From Phocoena phocoena (lineage: Eukaryota; Chordata; Mammalia; Artiodactyla; Phocoenidae): a stretch of 64,000 nucleotides of DNA. Positions 59,971 to 64,000 of this stretch are shown piece by piece. Location: the NCBI RefSeq assembly GCF_963924675.1, contig NC_089219.1, positions 148,944,288 through 149,008,287 on the forward strand, written 5' to 3'. Below the pieces are notes generated by a model. It was not told where the DNA came from. It saw nothing but the letters and a program-made list of their open reading frames with translations, and ran no database searches. A program made the translations under genes and the position numbers. Positions within the stretch are counted from its first letter, which is position 1. Every line of letters begins with the position of its first letter.

Positions 59971-62375
59971 AGAAATTACTGAGGTCAATTTTATACAAAT
60001 AAACTTGAGAACACAGGTGAAATGGAAAGTATACTAGAATGGAAAATACACTAGAAATATTAAACAGACCAGTTACCATTTTTTCCTCTCCCACATACCA
60101 AAGGCATAAAATCCACTTTCAGAAATTCTAGTAAAACTTTGAAGAACAAAGTTAAACTTATTTAAACCATTCCAAAGCATGGGCTGTGTTATGGGGATGA
60201 CAGGGAGAAAGGCTTCTAAACACTGAGGATAAACTTTTCATTATACTTTACATCAAAACTTGATAAGGATTGAGAAGAAAAATAAAACTGTAGATGAATC
60301 CCATGTGAAAATATTGATGCAAAAATCCTAAATGAATTAAGAATATAAACTACTCCAAAAAGTGAGGGTTTTTTTTAGGAAGAGAAAAATGGTCCTTAGA
60401 AAATATATTTCACCATTTTTATGAAACAAAGAAGAATAGGCTTCTCCATATATATTGGAAAAAGGCACTTTACATTCTAGATTTTCTTTTCAAAAAGGAA
60501 AGTAAAAGGAAGAGTTCATAAAATACAAATAGGTGGAATTTCTTTAATGCAATGAAATATATCTCAGCTGCAAAGCCAGCATCGTGCCTAATAAGGAAAC
60601 ACTAGGAACGTTAACAGAAAGCATTAGAGTCAGGAATAGAACAAGAATGTCTGCATCACCACTGCTCTTCAACATCATCTGGAAGTATTAGCCAAAACCA
60701 TCATACAGCAGGCACACAACTTAGAAAGGAATTTGTAAAGTTATCATTATTTGCATACGATGTAACTAAGACCTATTACAAACAAGAGAATTCAGTGAGA
60801 TGAAGAGGAAAAAAATCAGTGGTTTCCTTATGTAAAAACAACTAGTTAAATCTCTAATAGACACATTTACAGTTGATTTAAAAAATACAAAATACCTAGT
60901 AATAAAGTTAATAGAAATATGTGTATGTTTGTGTGCATGTGTATGAGTGTAAGACATCCTGCTGAGGACATGTGGCAACTTACACAAAGTGATAGGCCTG
61001 CCAATGTGTTCACATAAAAGGCCTCAACAACATAAGACTATAAACTATTCCTCAGCCCAATTTATACATTTAACATAATCTCATTTTTTAAAATGTTAAA
61101 AATTTGTTTCTGGAAGCAGACAGGCTGATTCTGAAATTCAGATGGAAAAATAAATGAAGAAAGGAAGAAAATGGGAAAAAATAAAAAGGAGAGAGAAAGA
61201 CTAGCATTACCAGATATTAAAATATATTGCCAGGCTACAATAATTAAATTTTTAGCCCTGGTACATGAATAAACAGGCAAACAAAGGACAAAATTGGAAA
61301 TCTAGAAGTAGGCCTAAAGATTTATATTACTTTAGTATATGATAAATTTCCATTTCAAGTCAGTGAAAAAAGATGGATTATTCAATAAATTTTGCTGGAA
61401 AGCTGGGTCACTATCTGGAAAAAAAATTAAGTTGTCTTCATCCTTTAAGTCTTATACCAGGATAAATTGAAAATAGATCAGAGACTTAAGGATAAAAAAT
61501 AAACCCAAGGAAGTACTAGAAGAAACCAAGGAAAAAGTTATTTTATAATCTCAAAGTGTGAAAGGCCTTTCTAACCATGTCAAAAATCTCAGGCAAGACT
61601 GAGGAAAGACTGATATTTTAAATTACAGTAAATTTTTTAAAAGTTTATTTAGGACAAAAGCACCACATGCAATCAAAATTTTATGATAAACTTTGAAAAA
61701 CTACTTCCAAGTCTTATCTTAGACAGAAAGCCAATCTCCCTAATATATGAAGAATTAATATAAATCAATAACAAAGAGACCAACATTTCAAAAGAAAAAA
61801 AAATGGATGAAAGACATGAATGTACAGTTCACGAGAAAGGAAATACAACTGGCTATTAAGCATGTGAAGAGGTGCTCAACTTCATTCATGTTAAGAGAAA
61901 TGGAGATAAAACTATAAAAAGACATTTTTTGCTGATCATATTGTCAAATATACAAACGTTTTATAACTTACTGTCCTGAAAAAAGTGTGGGGAAACAGAT
62001 TCTCATGCTTTGGGGCAGAGTATAAGTTGGAGCTACATCTATGAAGGGCATTTGAGCAGTATTGAGCATACTTTTTTGCTAAGGAATTTCACTCTTGGAA
62101 ATTTATTCTAAATATCTACTTGTGCATGAGTAAAATAGTGACTACACATGATTATTCCTTGATGGTTGTTTTAAATAGTGAATGAGTGGTAACATCTTAC
62201 AAGTCTATCAGTAGGAAACTGGTTAAATAAATTATGGGACATCCATACAATGAAATACCACATAGCCATAAATAAGAACAAGAAACTCCTTATGGGGATC
62301 TCTAAAATTGGTTAAGTGAGAAACGTGAAGTGATGTAGTATAGTGGATACCTTTTGCTACCATTTGTGTAATGAA

Positions 62376-62412
62376 GCTAACACATACACACACACACGCA
62401 CACAAACGTGTG
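62376..62412. repeat. Short (CA)n/(TG)n patch
   Basis: Impure CA run followed at once by GTGTGTG, making a small inverted-repeat-like patch inside the old L1. Confidence 0.85.
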
Positions 62413-62580
62413 TGTACATAAAATCTCCAGAAGTATTTACCAGAAACTGATAATAATTGCTTAATGGAATGGGAACTAAGTAGCTGAGGGACCAAAGTGG
62501 TGAGAATTTTGACTAAATGCTTTTTTATCTTTTAAACGTTAAACCATGTTAAATGTACTGTTTTATAAAAATAAAATTCA

Positions 62581-62778
62581 GGGCTTCCCTGGTGGTGCAG
62601 TGGTTGAGAGTCCACCTGCCGATGCAGGGGACACGGGTTCATGCCCCGGTTCGGGAAGATCCCACATGCCGCGGAGGGGCTGGGCCCGTGAGTCATGGCC
62701 GCTGAGCCTGTATGTCCGGAGCCTGTGCTCTGCAACGGGAGAGGCCACAACAGTGAGAGGCCCGTGTACCACAAAAAT
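62581..62778 (+). mobile_element. CHR-type tRNA-derived SINE
   Basis: Head gggcttccctggtggtgcag, A box TGGTGCAGTGG, B box GGTTCATGCCCC, full GC-rich body and a short tail. Target-site duplication aaaataaaattca at 62568-62580 and 62779-62791, exact over 13 bp. Inserted in the tail region of the old sense L1. Confidence 0.93.
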
Positions 62779-62830
62779 AAAATAAAATTCAAAATATTAA
62801 TTGAAACAAAGTTAAACATCAAAAAGAGGA

Positions 62831-63499
62831 ATTTTTGATAAAGCCAAATTTATTCAATGTTCAATTTATTTCAAAGGGTCTTACATTATAATATGGCAGT
62901 GATAGTAAACTGTAGATATTCTTTCTGTTTTCTGTTTAAAGTCTTTAATTTCCAAAATAAAAAGGAGACAACCCTTTAAAGAGATGTTATATATTGGTAT
63001 CCGGGTCTGGGGCACCTAGCTATAATCTTGAATTTTTAAAACAATGGAATAAATAAAGAAGATCAAATAATATACATAAAATATAGGAAAATGTGAATAA
63101 GGAACAACAGTGACTTCTTATATCTTCATAAATAGTATCGAAAAGCATCAACATATTCTTAGATGATAGAGATGCAGACATCCAATTACTGAAAAATAAG
63201 AAGCATAAAATATGAGGAAAACACAAATACCTCAGAAGAACTATGGAAACAGCTGTTGCTGAATAGTCAAGGAATGTAAAATACTGAAAGTTAATTATAT
63301 GTTTTTTATAGCAATTTGAAATGGACCCAGTGATCTGATTCCATAATTTTGAAAACACTGACATATTTTTTTCTAGCTCTGAAGGGTTGGGCTCTTAGAA
63401 TTTGACTGAGGCTGTAGTGAAGCTTGCTTGAAACGCACTGACACATTCCACTTTACAGTTTGCCAGTCATTTCCATTGGCATGATCTCGATGCTTCATT
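62831..63499. other. Unassigned AT-rich DNA
   Basis: No gene or repeat family recognised. The 114-codon minus-strand frame at 63020-63364 is hydrophobic and AT-driven, with no family features. Confidence 0.4.
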
Positions 63500-63640
63500 C
63501 TCATCACAGAGGTTATTTAAGGCAAATATTTTTGTTTTATTTTTACAGATCAGAAATTGAAGTTTGTTTGGCTTAAGTGACTTGCTCAAGGGCACATAGC
63601 TAGCAATTGTAGAGCTAGAACTCAAAAACATTCTGGCTCT
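63500..63640 (-). repeat. MIR, antisense
   Basis: 'ttttacagatcagaaattgaag', 'aagtgacttgctcaagggcaca', 'tagctagcaattgtagagctagaac' give a clear antisense MIR core. Confidence 0.65.
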
Positions 63641-64000
63641 TTGTCTAGTCTTTATTGTTCTGAATCAGGCTGTCTAACTTAAATATTTTATTTCATGAAG
63701 TCTGCAGGGAAGTCTGCCCTGCAGAAGCAGGCCGCCAGTGTCTGAGGATACATCCAATCATTCTTACATTAAACCCCAATAGATTTCTCAAGCACAATCT
63801 TCCTTTAATTGTGTCTTCTATGTGAGCAGTCATTTCTTTGGTGTGCAAGTATGAGTGTGTATGTGTAATGATGTTATCTATATGCCATCAGGGCACCTGC
63901 ACATTTGCATATTAGGAAAGAACTGAATAAAACATGAGATGTTTTATTCCAAGAGGATGCAAGATCCTCAAAGGATATTTACAAATGTACTCAAGTCCCT
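63641..64000. other. Unassigned DNA
   Basis: No gene or repeat family recognised to the end of the window. Confidence 0.4.

Larger units (their letters stand above)
59370..62830 (+). mobile_element. Old L1 (L1M-type), sense, with L1 and SINE insertions
   Basis: Sense ORF2 text: 'aaaatattgatgcaaaaatcc', 'agaatgtctgcatcaccactgctcttcaac', then the RT box region 'ttatcattatttgcatacgatg' near 60740, where FADD has decayed to FAYD. It ends with 3' UTR text ('ggatgaaagacatgaatg ... gaagaggtgctcaac') and the tail at 62560-62830. Interrupted by an L1 3' end near 59753-59970 and the SINE at 62581. The start is uncertain. Confidence 0.65.

Noticed and set aside
1..64000. CRISPR arrays, bacterial operons, phage or tRNA/rRNA genes
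   Set aside because: The repeat content is mammalian throughout. No spaced direct repeats or structural RNA genes were seen; the tRNA-like boxes belong to SINEs.

Overview
The window looks like mammalian, almost certainly cetacean, non-coding chromosome DNA. The main clue is a tRNA-derived SINE of about 190-220 bp that starts GGGCTTCCCTGGTGG and occurs in five similar copies. From established knowledge this matches the CHR-type SINEs of whales and dolphins. It lies among cetartiodactyl-type L1 copies and older mammalian repeats (MIR, L2, MER5/hAT, MaLR, old L1M). I recognise no host protein-coding gene, no host promoter and no structural RNA gene. Most long open frames are antisense shadows of L1, SINE or microsatellite sequence.

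The main feature is a complete L1 retrotransposon on the minus strand at 42356-50146. It has a 45-base poly(A) tail (read as T on +), a short 3' UTR with AATAAA, and an uninterrupted ORF2 (endonuclease, reverse transcriptase, Cys-rich end) with its key residues present. ORF1 is also uninterrupted. The 5' UTR is about 2.6 kb and GC/CpG-rich, has a YY1-type CCGCCATCTT site at its very end, and contains about 7.5 units of a 38-bp tandem repeat. A perfect target-site duplication of up to 14 bp flanks the element. It is therefore a candidate young, possibly mobile L1. The two ORFs would act together: ORF1p coats the RNA, and ORF2p nicks the target and copies the RNA. The same machinery can explain the SINEs and truncated L1 copies nearby.

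Layout. 1-11 kb: MIR/L2/L1 fragments, an inverted L1, pyrimidine microsatellites, one SINE and an old antisense L1M. 11.1-11.8 kb: a near-perfect 131-bp inverted repeat around a 404-bp spacer. 11.8-24.8 kb: L2, SINEs, a twin-primed L1 with perfect TSD (16.2-17.2 kb), an old L1M 5' half, and long unassigned stretches. 24.8-32 kb: an old MaLR LTR element, then an old L1M broken by two later L1 insertions, one of them twin-primed and itself holding a SINE. 32-42 kb: antisense L1M, unassigned DNA, L2/MIR, one SINE and an MLT1-like LTR. 42.3-50.1 kb: the full-length L1. 50-64 kb: L1 3' fragment, L2 with nested repeats, a hAT element with TIRs and TSD, and a sense L1M with L1 and SINE insertions.

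Coordinates of old repeats are approximate because they were read by eye against remembered family features. Family names below L1/SINE/L2/MIR level are tentative. I found no convincing new biological system. The strongest leads are the intact L1 with its 38-bp 5' UTR array, the 131-bp inverted repeat and the nested insertion history.
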